From the NCBI GenBank assembly GCA_013115135.1, contig JABANP010000180.1:1-64000 (forward strand): 64,000 bases of DNA, read 5' to 3'. The stretch comes from Perkinsus olseni. Taxonomy: Eukaryota > Perkinsozoa > Perkinsida > Perkinsidae. How positions within the stretch are numbered: position 1 is the stretch's first letter; every line of letters starts with the position of its first letter. Below the pieces are notes generated by a model, which had not been told where the DNA came from, searched no databases, and saw nothing but the letters and a program-made list of their open reading frames with translations. Positions 34,023 to 45,471 of the stretch are shown piece by piece. The position numbers and the translations under genes were made by a program.

Positions 34023-34261
34023 ACCCTTCGCGCCGCACGGCGAATATTTGTATTCCCACGGCGACCTCTATTTTCGGGCGAGCGCTAAATAACTTGATTT
34101 GTCGAATTTTCGCGCGCGCCCAACTTCTCCAAGTTCCTTCAAAATCGGCAGAGGGTTAACCATTGACGAGCCACAGCAACTGCCTAACACGGCGTTCTAC
34201 GCTTGAAGTGGAATACTACTGGTGAGGAAGAAGTTCTGAGGGACGGACGCCCGATGTCCTA

Positions 34262-34333
34262 AGCCACTTGCCAGGATTGAACTGACGACCTTCTGCTTAC
34301 GAAGCAGACGCTCTACCACTAAGCTAAAGTGGC
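34262..34333 (-). tRNA. tRNA-Thr (anticodon CGU)
   Basis: On the minus strand the acceptor stem gccactt/aagtggc pairs perfectly. The D-arm is agcttagtggtagagc. The anticodon stem-loop is tctgc-ttcgtaa-gcaga, giving anticodon CGT. The T-arm is gtcag-ttcaatc-ctggc. There is no intron and CCA is not encoded. It looks functional. Confidence 0.92.
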
Positions 34334-35904
34334 TTGTGCTGAGCTTTGTCCAGATACTAGTTGCCCCTCGGCGCAAAGTCCGCTCCATTCCCCACCAAAG
34401 AGTGACGCAATCTCACCAAGAACCAGGAGCACTCGTCAGGAATGATCTGAGAACTTCCTGCTCTGCTGGCAGTCTTTCGAAGTTGAGAATCTCAACGAAT
34501 TTTCAATTCTCTACACTGAACCTGCCTGACAATGAGACGAGCAGAGGAAAATCCTGCGGTGATCAGCTTAAGGAGCAGAGATCGTACGTCTCAGGCGCAT
34601 GGCTGGTTCAACGCTTGAAGCAGTCATACGAGCGCCCACTTTCTCCTCTATCTTCTCTCTACCCGGAGAGGAGCACATTCGGCGAACTAGGGAGAACGTA
34701 CGCGCTTGTCAACACTTTGCCCTTTCTGACCTACTCTGGCGACCAGACCTAACGTCGTCTTGGTCTGACGATCAGACCAAGCGGTGAAGCTCTTCCGTCA
34801 TCAGCGCCTGAGCGCCTTTGAGTCACGTCCGTCTGTCCTGGCTATTGGGACTGTCTACCGCTCAGAAAAGCCTCGACCTGTTTTTCCGAGAAATTCCCGA
34901 CGAGAGTAGAATTTGGAACTCAGCAATACCAAGCGAGAAGGGAGTTGCCGTGTGGCGCGTTTGGGATTACTCCGGTGCCATACTCCTGCTAAGTCTCCGA
35001 GCATCTAGGATGCTTCAGGCTTGCATGTTCTTGCATCATCAGCAATAAGTACCATCATCAATCGTCGCGCACTTCGATTGCATGTTCACACGCACCAACC
35101 GAGGCGGATACATTGAGAGGCAACTTGGTTACTCGCACCCTGCTAGTATCTGGTCGTTGAGTTGGCGATCCAGCTGTTGCCCAGCTGCTTCTCCACCATC
35201 CATTCTGAATTAGAATAGTCTCACTCAGCCCCCATTCTTGTGGTGATCCGGACGGGTAAGGGAGGATATGGAAGCGTATTGGGTTGCGATACTGCGAGTC
35301 GTGGATGAAGCTTCAAAACGAATAAGAGTGCATTCAACCCGGTAGCAGTCGATATATGATCGATACTTAAGAAAAGCAACAAAGGAAGGTCTCGGAAAGC
35401 TTCTCCACGAACCGTCTGTGTGCACTGCCCATCAAGGCTACAGAGGTCCCCCAACCGAACACAGCAGCAAGGGTTTAACTAAGCCTGAGCTGGAATTAGA
35501 CTATTAACTAACACACACAAGCAGGCCATACCCCGGGAGAAACTCTTCGCCGATGCTCGACATCCTCCCGCTATTGAAGCCATCATCTTCCGGGGCTTCG
35601 TTCGTGCCGCAGACGTACAGTCGCTTGCCGGTGAATCTCATTTGCACACAGTGACGGGACATCCCATTCGAAGCTAGACGATGTATTGGGTATACCATTG
35701 GGCTATAGAGTGCTTCACGGGTGGTGCAGAGCTGTTCTTCAATCCGTTCTATGAAAGCTGGTTCTATGTACGTCAGCGTGTCTGGTGACGGCTTCTATAG
35801 AGGAACTGTAGCTAGCGTATCAAATAGCTCGGAGTAGCGTCGGTCCCTCTCCAGGGGTCGCTATATCAGTCGACTTCTCTCCACAGCATCTTTTCGGCCG
35901 ATCC
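34334..35904. other. Intergenic, no gene seen
   Basis: Short frames only. An inverted repeat cttggtctga-cga-tcagaccaag (10-bp arms, 3-nt spacer) lies near 34758-34780. No RNA gene was recognised. Confidence 0.5.
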
Positions 35905-36791
35905 ATGACCCTCAAGACTCCCAACTACGAGAAGGACCACGTCTACGTGTAAGCCCTGACTGATTCTTCGCTCCGGACTCTCTGATGCATTTTGTGTTAG
36001 ATACGTACTTGTGAATCATCACGGTGACGGCAAGGCCTCCTCAGCCAGCCACTTTTGTACCAAGCTTCATATTTGGCTCGAACTGGCAGGGCTACCGTAC
36101 ACTCTTCTCGCGGCGAATGGGCCCGATGGTCCCTACGGTGAGTTGTGGTTGATCTTTCTCGAGATCTCGACTTTAATCTTTCCTTCAATATTCAGGGAAG
36201 GCGCCCTACATTGAGCTCAACGGCCAGGTTTACGGTGATTCCAGTGCTATCGTGAGGATGCTCTCGGAGAAGTACAACAAGGACTTGGACGCCGATCTTA
36301 GCCCCGAGCAGAAGGCAATGAGTGTTGCCGTCCAGCGTATGGTCGAGGAGCACACCTACTTCCTCACTGTCGCTGATATGTCATTGCAAGAAGGCGCCTT
36401 CGACGTCCTCGTGAACAAACTCATGAAGCTATCTACCGTCGCCAAGTGGGTCTTCCCAACCTTCTTGATGCGCAGCCTCAAGGCTTGTCTAAATGGTCAA
36501 GGCATTGGTCGCCTCCCTGAAGCTGAACGTCGTCAAAGAATGGAGCTAGATATCGAGGCTCTCTCGGTTATCCTCGGCAACAAGAAGTACTTCGTGAATG
36601 ACAAGAGGCCTACTACCATCGACGCTACTGTGTTCGGCTATCTATGGTCTAACTTTGACACTGATTCTGAGTTTACTAAGTTCATGTCTTGCTGCGAAGA
36701 GTGTAGAAAGTACGATAACTTGATGGCATACTACAATCGTATGCGTGAGATGATGCTGGCGTCTGCCGAAAAGTGGGCCATAAAGGCGTGA
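35905..36791 (+). CDS. GST-fold protein, failed-axon-connections/metaxin-like, gene 1
   Basis: Three exons: 35905-35948, 36001-36137, 36196-36791 (introns of 52 and 58 nt), 258 aa. The N-terminal thioredoxin-like half has the SHFCTKLHIWLELAGLPY motif (Cys followed by an amphipathic helix), then KAPYIELNGQVYGDSSAIV, the usual cis-Pro and substrate-side strand. The C-terminal helical GST half includes KKYFVNDKRPTTIDATVFGY, where the PTxxDAT block is typical of FAXC-type proteins. Members bind or process small thiol compounds or sit at membranes. Substrate is unknown here. First of four tandem paralogs with the same intron positions. Confidence 0.85.
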
Positions 36792-37549
36792 AAAACTTAA
36801 ATCTTATCATCTTAATTCAACCGATTCTGTTTTAACGATCAGTTGGTTGTGTTCGCCTTAAGTGGATTCAGGGAGTGACAATTGCCTGTTGGCAATCCGT
36901 CGAATATTCAGGAGGTCGGTGTTGCGCAGCGGTTGCTTTGCATGGGGGCCGAATCCTCCTCCCGAGAGTAAGCTTTGAGAGAAAGATTCCACTCATTTGT
37001 TAACCATAGTAGGCATTCCGCACTGTGGAATCCGCAGACGATGAGATCACATGTCGTCTCCTCTTCATGATGAAGAGATCAGTTTGAACTGAGGGTTCTC
37101 CAGTTCATGGATGAGAGTGCCCGGCCTGAAGCGGCTTGATGCTGCGGTCGACAGAATAATAGTGGAAGAACGTTGACTGTGGTTGGTGTGCGCCTCTACT
37201 GTAAAATCGGGCTCGGACCGCGTGACGCGCTCCATGAGGACAGAACTAGCTTGCACGCATGCGCAACCCAGGCTGGAGCCTTCTCAGATAACGAGTCGGG
37301 CAAGTTGATCGCACGGCGAGGACGTGCCGGTAAGAAGTAGATTGTAGTAGTCGCCCGCTGAGCGCTGCCCGAGGGGAAGAATCGTGTCCGAAGTATTGTG
37401 CAAGCCGAGCTAACCTTTTGCGCTTTCATTTGTGTCGCCAAGAAGAGTTGGTAGTTCAACCTGGGCGTTTCGTCACACAACCGGCGAGCGCCACTTCGAC
37501 TACCCCGCTTGTTTGGCTGTTGCCAGCCTATTCATCTACTTGCCCACCA
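36792..37549. repeat. Intergenic block duplicated at 38449-39206
   Basis: 758 bp between genes 1 and 2. It appears identical to the block between genes 2 and 3 at an offset of 1657 bp, while the flanking coding exons already differ at several sites. It presumably holds the promoters of genes 2 and 3. No separate gene was seen. Confidence 0.85.
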
Positions 37550-38448
37550 ATGACGCTCAAGACTCCAAATTATGATAAGGACCACATTTACGCGTGAGCT
37601 TCTTGCGCAACCACCTTTGCTCTGCTGACTTGTCTTCATCCTTCGTATTCCTTTCAGGTATGTGATCACGAACAGAGGGGACGGTACAGCCTCCTCGCCC
37701 AGTCATTTCTGTACCAAGCTTCACATTTGGCTCGAGCTCTCTGGCCTACCTTACACCCTCGTTGGGGTTGGTAGACCTGATGGCCCATACGGTAAGTAGT
37801 CTCCTCCCCGTCATAGCCGGGGCGCGCCATTGCTCTCCTCGTTCGCGTTCAGGCAAGGTGCCCTACATTGAGCTCAACGGCAAAGCGTACGGCGACTCCA
37901 GTGCTATCGTGGAGATGCTCTCGGAGAAGTACAACAAGGACTTGGATGCTGATCTCAGCCCCGAGCAGAAGGCAATGAGTGTGGCCCTCCAGCGCATGGT
38001 CGAGGAGCACGCCTACTTCCTCACTGTCGCCGATATGTCATTGCAAGAAGGCGCCTTCGACATCCTCGTGAACAAACTCATGAAACTATCTACCGTCGCC
38101 AAGTGGGTCTTCCCAACCTTCTTGATGCGCAGCCTCAAGGCTTGTCTAAATGGTCAAGGCATTGGTCGCCTCCCTGAAGCTGAACGTCGTCAAAGAATGG
38201 AGCTAGATATCGAGGCTCTCTCGGTTATCCTCGGCAATAAGAAGTACTTCGTGAATGACAAGAGGCCTACTACCATCGACGCTACTGTGTTCGGCTATCT
38301 ATGGTCTAACTTTGACACTGATTCTGAGTTCACCAAGTTCATGTCTTGCTGCGAAGAGTGTAGAAAGTACGATAACTTGATGGCTTACTATAATCGTATG
38401 CGTGAGATGATGCTGGCGTCCGCCGATAAGTGGGCCATAAAGGCGTGA
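37550..38448 (+). CDS. GST-fold protein, failed-axon-connections/metaxin-like, gene 2
   Basis: Exons 37550-37593, 37658-37791 and 37853-38448, with introns of 64 and 61 nt, 257 aa. The start is set by alignment to gene 1 (MTLKTPNY in both), and both splice phases are the same. It shares almost all of the third exon with gene 1, including the C-terminal helical half, and its first two exons are closer to gene 3. This mosaic pattern suggests gene conversion or recent unequal exchange. The FCTKL motif is intact. Confidence 0.87.
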
Positions 38449-39206
38449 AAAACTTAAATCTTATCATCTTAATTCAACCGATTCTGTTTTAACGATCAGT
38501 TGGTTGTGTTCGCCTTAAGTGGATTCAGGGAGTGACAATTGCCTGTTGGCAATCCGTCGAATATTCAGGAGGTCGGTGTTGCGCAGCGGTTGCTTTGCAT
38601 GGGGGCCGAATCCTCCTCCCGAGAGTAAGCTTTGAGAGAAAGATTCCACTCATTTGTTAACCATAGTAGGCATTCCGCACTGTGGAATCCGCAGACGATG
38701 AGATCACATGTCGTCTCCTCTTCATGATGAAGAGATCAGTTTGAACTGAGGGTTCTCCAGTTCATGGATGAGAGTGCCCGGCCTGAAGCGGCTTGATGCT
38801 GCGGTCGACAGAATAATAGTGGAAGAACGTTGACTGTGGTTGGTGTGCGCCTCTACTGTAAAATCGGGCTCGGACCGCGTGACGCGCTCCATGAGGACAG
38901 AACTAGCTTGCACGCATGCGCAACCCAGGCTGGAGCCTTCTCAGATAACGAGTCGGGCAAGTTGATCGCACGGCGAGGACGTGCCGGTAAGAAGTAGATT
39001 GTAGTAGTCGCCCGCTGAGCGCTGCCCGAGGGGAAGAATCGTGTCCGAAGTATTGTGCAAGCCGAGCTAACCTTTTGCGCTTTCATTTGTGTCGCCAAGA
39101 AGAGTTGGTAGTTCAACCTGGGCGTTTCGTCACACAACCGGCGAGCGCCACTTCGACTACCCCGCTTGTTTGGCTGTTGCCAGCCTATTCATCTACTTGC
39201 CCACCA
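38449..39206. repeat. Second copy of the 758-bp intergenic block
   Basis: No difference from 36792-37549 noticed on reading. It ends immediately before the gene 3 ATG, so it includes the promoter and 5' leader. Confidence 0.85.
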
Positions 39207-40105
39207 ATGACGCTGAAGACACCCAATTATGAGATGGACCACATTTACGCGTGAGCTTCTTGCGCAACCACCTTTGCTCTGCTGACTTGTGTTCATTCTT
39301 CGTATTCGTTTCAGATATGTGATCACGAACAGAGGGGACGGTACAGCCTCCTCGCCCAGTCATTTCTGTACGAAGCTTCACATTTGGCTCGAGCTCTCTG
39401 GCCTACCTTATACCCTCATTGGGGTTGGTAGACCTGATGGCCCTTACGGTAAGTAGTCTCCTCAGCTCCATAGCCGGGGCGCGCTATTGCTCACCTCGTT
39501 CACGTTCAGGCAAGGTGCCCTACATTGAGCTCAATGGCCAGGTTTACGGTGATTCTAGTGCTATCGTGGAGATGCTCTCGGAGAAGTACAACAAGGACTT
39601 GGACGCCGATCTTAGCCCCGAGCAGAAGGCAATGAGTGTGGCCGTCCAGCGCATGGTCGAGGAGCACGCCTACTTTCTTTCGGTCGCCGATATCGCTCTA
39701 CAAGATGGCGCCTTCAGCGTCATGGTCAACAAGTTCCTTCCTCTCTCCGCTTTCACCAAGTTGTTCGTTCCTTCACTTGTGCGGAGAAATCTCAGGGGCA
39801 ACCTCAACGCTCAAGGCATTGGTCGTCTCAGTGAGGCTGATCGCAGCGACAGAATGAAGAAAGATATCGCCTCCCTTTCTGGCATCCTCGGCAACAAGAA
39901 GTACTTCATGTGTGACGAGAAGCCCACTACCGTTGACGCTACCGTGTTCGGGTATCTGTGGACTGCAATGAGCACTGACTCGGAGCTAACTAAGTTTAGT
40001 AATTGCGAGAAGGAGTGCAGAAAGTACGACAACCTGATGGCCTATTTTGAACGCATGCAGGAAATGATGATGAAGTCTGCTGAGAAGTGGAAGACCAAGG
40101 CATGA
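39207..40105 (+). CDS. GST-fold protein, failed-axon-connections/metaxin-like, gene 3
   Basis: Exons 39207-39250, 39315-39448 and 39510-40105 with introns of 64 and 61 nt, 257 aa. The N-terminal domain is nearly the same as gene 2. The C-terminal half is clearly diverged (VNKFLPLSAFTKLFVPSLVR; NKKYFMCDEKPTTVDATVFG), so the paralogs differ mainly in the helical domain that in GSTs shapes the hydrophobic substrate pocket. All key motifs are intact. Confidence 0.87.
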
Positions 40106-40546
40106 AGGCCACTTTTATGTGTGTTTTTTGATCGTGTTTTCTTTCAACTCTGTGTTTCGTTACCGGTTCAGTTCGCTTCTCTGTGACTTCCGCCGCACAG
40201 AATGTGCGTGAGATGGGCGAGGAACAGAAACAGTTGTTCGCGTTCTCCCCTTCCGTTGCTTACGAGGATATCGTCTTGTGTATGCGCTAGCTGCCCTTCG
40301 GAGGCGAACCGAGCCCAGCCAATGCATGGGTACAATAGTGGTGTTGAGTAGGGTATCTCGTTGCTGATTCGACCAGTAGAGGTCCGTCTTACCAAAAAAG
40401 TTGTTGATGGTGGAGTTACATGTGATTCGGCATTTACATTTCTCGGTCGTCATAGCTTCGGATTCGAGAGTGCGACGGATCGTAGCACGAGGGACACTCA
40501 CCTTGGTTCTCAGCGTTAAATCTCTCTTATCTCCTGACGTTGAGTT

Positions 40547-41798
40547 ATGACTGCCACCGCGGAACCACGGAAGAAGGATCATATTTACATGTAGGCGTCT
40601 GGTTATTCGGGGTGAAGGAGTGGTATGAATATTTGATGTTAGGCACCAGTTCAGCAATAAAGGGACCGGGTCTTCTGCGACCATCAGCCATTTCTGTGCA
40701 AAGCTGCAAGTCTGGCTGGAACTGGCGGGCTTGCCGTACACGCTGATCGACACTGAGCTGCCTGCTGGACCTTATAGTAAGCAGGGTCTTCGAAGATATG
40801 AGAGCAATCTTAGCATCCTGATGTCTGACAACCGTGACAGCCGTCAAGTGATGTAACAGCCGGCGCCCTTCACGGCGAGAGACGTGGCGTGTTCACAATG
40901 TATAGCACAATTCACGAGGCAAGGTAAAATCGACGACGTCGATTGGCACTACGTCGACAGAGCACTGGTCGTAGCAGTCGACGGCAAATGGCCATCAAAC
41001 TTTGATTTGACGTTCGCTGTTGAGGTTTTTGCGAAGGCGGGAATATTGGCAGGGGCTTGGCCGCTGAGTGCTCAGTCACGGGTCCCGCAAAATATTCGAA
41101 CTTATTTCACTCGGCTCGTTTTCTTCTCCGTATAGCTTGCCGTTTTCTTCCTCTCACCTTAAGCCATTTCGACCATTCCTCTGTGCCAATTTGAACTCTC
41201 GTTCTTCTGCTTCAGACAAGCTGCCGTACATCGAGCTCAATGGTGAGCAGTACGGCGACACTGCGATCATCATCGACATGCTGTCCACCAAGTATGACAA
41301 AGATTTTGATAGCGGTCTAAGCGACGAGCAGAAGGCTCTCGGCAATGCTGTGAAGAGAATGTTCGAAGAACATACTTTCTTCCTTTGTGTAAACGACAGG
41401 TGGTTCAACAATCTTGACCTTTTCGGTGGTCACTTCATCGGCACGGTTCAGTCCTATCCAGTTTTTATGAGGCCACTTGTGAAGCTTGATCGCGAAAAGA
41501 CGCCTTCTGGGCGCCACCTACACGCAAGGCGTTGGTCGCCTTCCCGAGGAGGAGAGAAAGAAGAGACTGCATGAGGACATCTCGGCCTTGTCGACGATTC
41601 TGGGCGAAAAAGAAATTCATCTTGTCCGATGACAAGCCCACTACTGTTGACGCCACGGTGTTCGGATTCATGTGGTGCGAGCTCGGCGTTGACCCGGAGT
41701 ACGAGAAGGTCTGTGCGTTCTGCCAGGAGTGCAAGAAATACGACAACCTGATGAGCTACTACGAGAGGATGATGAAGTTGATGCAGACTTCGAGGTAG
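40547..41798 (+). pseudogene. GST-fold paralog 4, frame broken twice
   Basis: Exons 40547-40590, 40643-40776 and 41216-41798. The first two exons keep the family's exact lengths (44 and 134 nt) and phases, but intron 2 is 439 nt. The ATISHFCAKLQVWLELAGLPY motif is present. In exon 3 two single extra bases move the frame +1 each time: near 41483 in an AAAA run (before the QGVGRLPEEER segment) and near 41608 (before KKKFILSDDKPTTVDATVF). With those two bases discounted, the remainder aligns to the stop. It is either a pseudogene or an intact gene with sequence errors. Confidence 0.8.
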
Positions 41799-43313
41799 AT
41801 TGGTCGCAAGATCTGTTAATATCATAGTTTTTATTGAGGGAATGTTACCCGACAGCTGCCAGAGCTGGTCTTTTCTTTTCGACTTATGCCGATTACGGCC
41901 CGCTTTGCTTTACTCCCGATAGAGTTTGTTTGTGTTGAGATGATTTTAATGTAGATTTCTGCATTGGGCGACAATTAGAGAATGTGAATGTACCTAGACC
42001 AGTATTATCGATACTTGTATTGATAATACTTAATCGAAAATAATATTTATTCGATAACATCGATAATATTCAAGAATGTTTAATATATCGAGTATTTATT
42101 CATGATTACTACTGCTTGAAACCCTTTAGAAATACACTTAAAACTGTATTAAGGGAGTACTCCTCCCTTCCCTTCTCCCGGAGAAGGGAAGTGAAGATGG
42201 CTGCGTTTAATCATCGGATGGCGACACCTGGACTGTTTTCAGTCTGTTTTGATTTCCAAGGGGTTTTCGGGGATGCTCAATAAACCGAAGCCGGTATTCG
42301 TTTTCACATGGCGGCTGTTCAGTTGAACCAATTCTGAAGTTCAGAGTCAATTCTTAAACCGCATTCTGCAAAAATCTATTCTAGCATCGATTCTGAGTTT
42401 CAGAATTAGTCCACTAAGCGGCGGGATGCAAAATTTGGTTCCAGAATCGATCATGAGTTTCAGAGTGAATTTGTTGAACAGTGGATGTGTCCATCTGAAC
42501 GCAGCGACCACTTTCGTCTCGAGGAGGCCTATCTGTTGGCGTTCATCGCGATCATCAGACATCTCCTTAACAAATGTATCTTATTCGATATTAGGTGACG
42601 ACTCGTCACCGTCACTGACGAGGGAATCGTAGCCTGTACGAGATTATAGCCCAACACAGGAATCGATTTTCCCCCGTTCAATGAAGTAATTCTGAAACTC
42701 TGGACTTTATTTTTACGCCTAACACGCGACTCCAGAATCGGTTCTGAGTTTCAGAATTGGTTCATCCAACGACCCTGGGTGAAACTTTCACCGCTGTGTT
42801 CATTTCCCGGGAGGCAGGTCTCATTCCTTCATCGTGACATGCTGCACACCATTGGCAACTTGGAATTTCCTTCGGCCATTTTTTCGCAATAGTTCATACC
42901 ACTCCAATGTCTCCCTCTCGCTACACGATCACATCAGCGTTTCTATTGCTGCTGTCGATCTGGGCTATTTTCACCTTGGTCGTGGAGGAGGACTGTGCCT
43001 TCCTGCCCCCGATTCTACGTCCGCTACCGTCGGTTCCAAGCCCAGCCGCTCACCCAGATCTTGTTTCGCTCTCACCACACTACAAGAGTGAGAGTTGGCG
43101 ATTCCCGCTGATGTCGATTTCTGCACGGTTAAAATGAATGGTCTTTCTGCTCCCGGGCGTCGCTGCCTCGATGTCAGTGATTGCTGCACGACTGTTCTCT
43201 TGCGCATGTACCATGTACAGCACGATGTGCGAGGAAAGCTTCAATCGATTGCTGCTCTGCGGCTCAGACCTCCCTCGGAGCCGGCTCATCCAGGTGGGCA
43301 CGGCTCAGCAAAT
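41799..43313. other. Intergenic with dispersed short repeats
   Basis: About 42318-42770 contains four or five imperfect copies, in both orientations, of a motif like atcgattctgagtttcagaa. A related piece occurs at about 50049-50090. The perfect inverted repeat cttcccttctcc-c-ggagaagggaag (12-bp arms, 1-nt spacer) is at 42167-42191 and ggtgacga-c-tcgtcacc is at 42594-42610. No gene was recognised. Confidence 0.55.
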
Positions 43314-43534
43314 GGCGGCGATGCCTCCGAAGCCGAAGCCTGGGAAGAAGAAAAAGAAAAAAGGCTTCTGGGACAACGATGATGATATCAATGTTATCAG
43401 CGAGAGTAAGCCCGCTTGCCAAGGCAGCGGCATTCACCGCGGCTGCCAACTCTGGGTCCTTATTTCTCTTGCTCATCACGCTAGGACCTCCTATCGTGAT
43501 AAGCTCTCTCCCTCTTCCCCGCGTTGCCCTCTAG
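43314..43534 (+). CDS. Possible small membrane protein, frame +1 interrupted
   Basis: From ATG 43314 the frame encodes MAAMPPKPKPG, a Lys run, and GFWDNDDDINVISE. One base further on (+1) it continues as an Ala-rich helix and one hydrophobic segment (SGSLFLLLITLGPPIVISS) ending at 43534. It is either one small Lys-rich, single-pass protein with an extra base near 43407, or two unrelated frames. No family recognised. Confidence 0.3.
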
Positions 43535-43759
43535 GGAGGTTGAGCAAGCTGAGATTCTCAGATCTCCTGTGTGTGAGTTTGAAGTCCAGCGCCGAGAATA
43601 CGGCTTAGTTAGACTAGGACCGATGTAACAAATCTCGCAACACGATCTCATCCATCACGCCTCCGATCGCCTTGTGTACGCGTGCATACCTGACGCCGAT
43701 CGAGAGAGTAAGCACAGACGGGAAAATAGGCTTTACGCCTCTCCCGTCTCGCGTTGACT

Positions 43760-45012
43760 ATGGGCAAAACAACGGAGAAGCAACGGTGGCGTCGTTCCCG
43801 CGTACCTCATATCTCTCAGTTCTCAGACACGTCGTACGACCTCATCAAGTTGGACTACCCTTCCGAGTATCTTTCCGAGCATGAGGGTCGAACCGTATCC
43901 GCGAGAGCGATTACGCGACCTCGGTTGGCCGGGAGAGGTTCCCTTCGTCCGGGAGGACATCGAATCTTATTGTGCATGCGTGCAGAACAAGCGGATCTTG
44001 GTCGCGGGCGATTCGCTCTTGCGCGGAGTTTATTCGGCAGCCGTGGAATTTCTGAAGGGCGACCGAAACTACTGTGACGATCGCTCGATACCCGAGGCCG
44101 AGAGATCGCGGTGTTCCGGTGACGGCAAGTACTGGCATGATGTTCGCTCTGAGGAAGCCAAGGGAAAGGACTTGCGACGCTGCGAGAGGGTTATGAAGAA
44201 CGAAGGCTCGCCATGTTACGCGGGGAAGGTGGAAGGCCTTTGTGAAGGTGCTGCAAAGCCTGTTGCTTGCGCGCTATTTCGTGTTCGGAATCAGGCAATA
44301 CATCGCTGTTCTTCACTTGGCAACCGAATAAAGAGGTTCGACGGCAACTTCGAGAAGTATCTTAAGGCCACCCTTGCGCGTGACGGTGAGGTTGTTGGCG
44401 ACGCTCGTTGGTGCTGTTAGCATCGAACAGGTCGAGGCTTTGATTGGATCATCGCGGGCATGGGCTTTCCACGAGCTCGCCAGAGTCCTTCGCATGAAGG
44501 GTGGCTGTGCAGACGCGGCCTGTCGATTCCGGAAGATGCCAGAAGGCTTCGGCAATCTCTATAGGCAATTCGTAACGTGACGGATGGAGGTCCCCGGTTC
44601 GATCCCTGGTGACGGCAACTTCTTCCCAGCTTATTGTTCGATCATTGACAGGTACGGAAAGTTCCACGGTGAACTAATACCGGGCTTCTCCGACCCTGGG
44701 TGGGGTTTGGGTCGGCATGTACGCCCGCAACACCGCGATGGCCCTCCCAGATTTCCAAGACCAATCGAATGCTTATGTAACCGCAGCTACTCCGACGACG
44801 ACACAATCGCCTGTCCCCCTCAGGTGCTGTGGCTGAACTCACTGGCGCGTAACGAGACCTCACGGCAGAGTGAAAGCAAGTATCTCGATATTTACGAGCT
44901 TACCCTGCGCGAACCCTTCCGCAGTTACACGGGGGACGGGGTGGGCGTTCCCTTATCGTATCGCCAATTCGCGTCGCTCCGCAGGTCCACTTTCTACGAC
45001 AAGTGTCCCTAG
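43760..45012 (+). pseudogene. PC-esterase/SGNH-like protein, degraded or mis-sequenced
   Basis: From ATG 43760 the frame encodes a Lys/Arg-rich start and an SYDLIKLDYPSEYLSEHEG segment. Near 43885 it shifts +1 into a block with the SGNH-type nucleophile motif NKRILVAGDSLLRGVY and many Cys residues. A likely 45-nt intron (44386-44430) joins to GRGFDWIIAGMGF. Another +1 shift near 44470 leads to HELARVLRMKGGC. After an in-frame stop and a tRNA-like patch (44580-44620), the frame from about 44650 ends with YLDIYELTLREPFRSYTGDG, resembling the D-x-x-H end of PC-esterases, but Gly replaces the expected His. It would deacylate or acylate glycans if active. Probably a pseudogene. Confidence 0.4.
44580..44620 (+). 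other. tRNA T-arm-like fragment
   Basis: ggtccccggttcgatccctg forms a T-stem/loop with B-box, with tgacggc following as a possible acceptor strand. No 5' half is present. It interrupts the PC-esterase-like gene and matches the remnant at 28256-28340 in layout. Confidence 0.35.
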
Positions 45013-45471
45013 CAGTCCTCCACGGTGCGATTCAACCGCTGTGCCCGTCAGTGAAGTTGCCGAGTCGCTTTGAGTCAACCCATGTCCACACGTACACCTG
45101 AATGCAGTATGTTCGCGTATCTTATGTTTTGTTTTACTCCATGGTCGACCTGGCCAGTAGTTGATGGTGGTCGGGAGCCCTTGTCCCTGTTGCACAAGCT
45201 TCGTTAGCGCCGGTTACTGCTGTCAATTACAATATAATTCGAACCCTCCCGTCGTCGCTAGTGGTGGTCCTCTGAGATACTTCGTGACGGTCGTTCGTTA
45301 GCACCCGTCACTGCTGTCTATGGCAGTATAATTGAGACCAATGCAGGGTCGCTAGTGGAGTGCATTGGTTTTCTGAGACTTTTCGAGGTGATCGTCTTCC
45401 CCGAGCCATCGTAGCGTTTTTTCATCTTTCTTATTCATGTGGCTTTTCGATCAGTTGTTTTTTTGACAAAA
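45013..45471. promoter_or_regulatory. Upstream region of carboxylesterase 1
   Basis: It contains a tandem near-duplicate: about 45202-45285 and 45295-45390 both read gcacccgtcactgctgtc or a close variant, followed by tataattcga/gagac and a gtcgctagtggtgg/agtg block. Such a duplication just before a gene may be regulatory, but no defined element is recognised. Confidence 0.35.

Noticed and set aside
43754..44077. 107-codon frame continuing past 43885
   Set aside because: Only its first part (to about 43880) fits the PC-esterase-like protein. The rest is an out-of-frame shadow of the GDSLLRG block.
45439..45471. Upstream extension of carboxylesterase 1
   Set aside because: It begins with GTG, not ATG. 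The ATG at 45472 gives a clean signal peptide like those of the paralogs.
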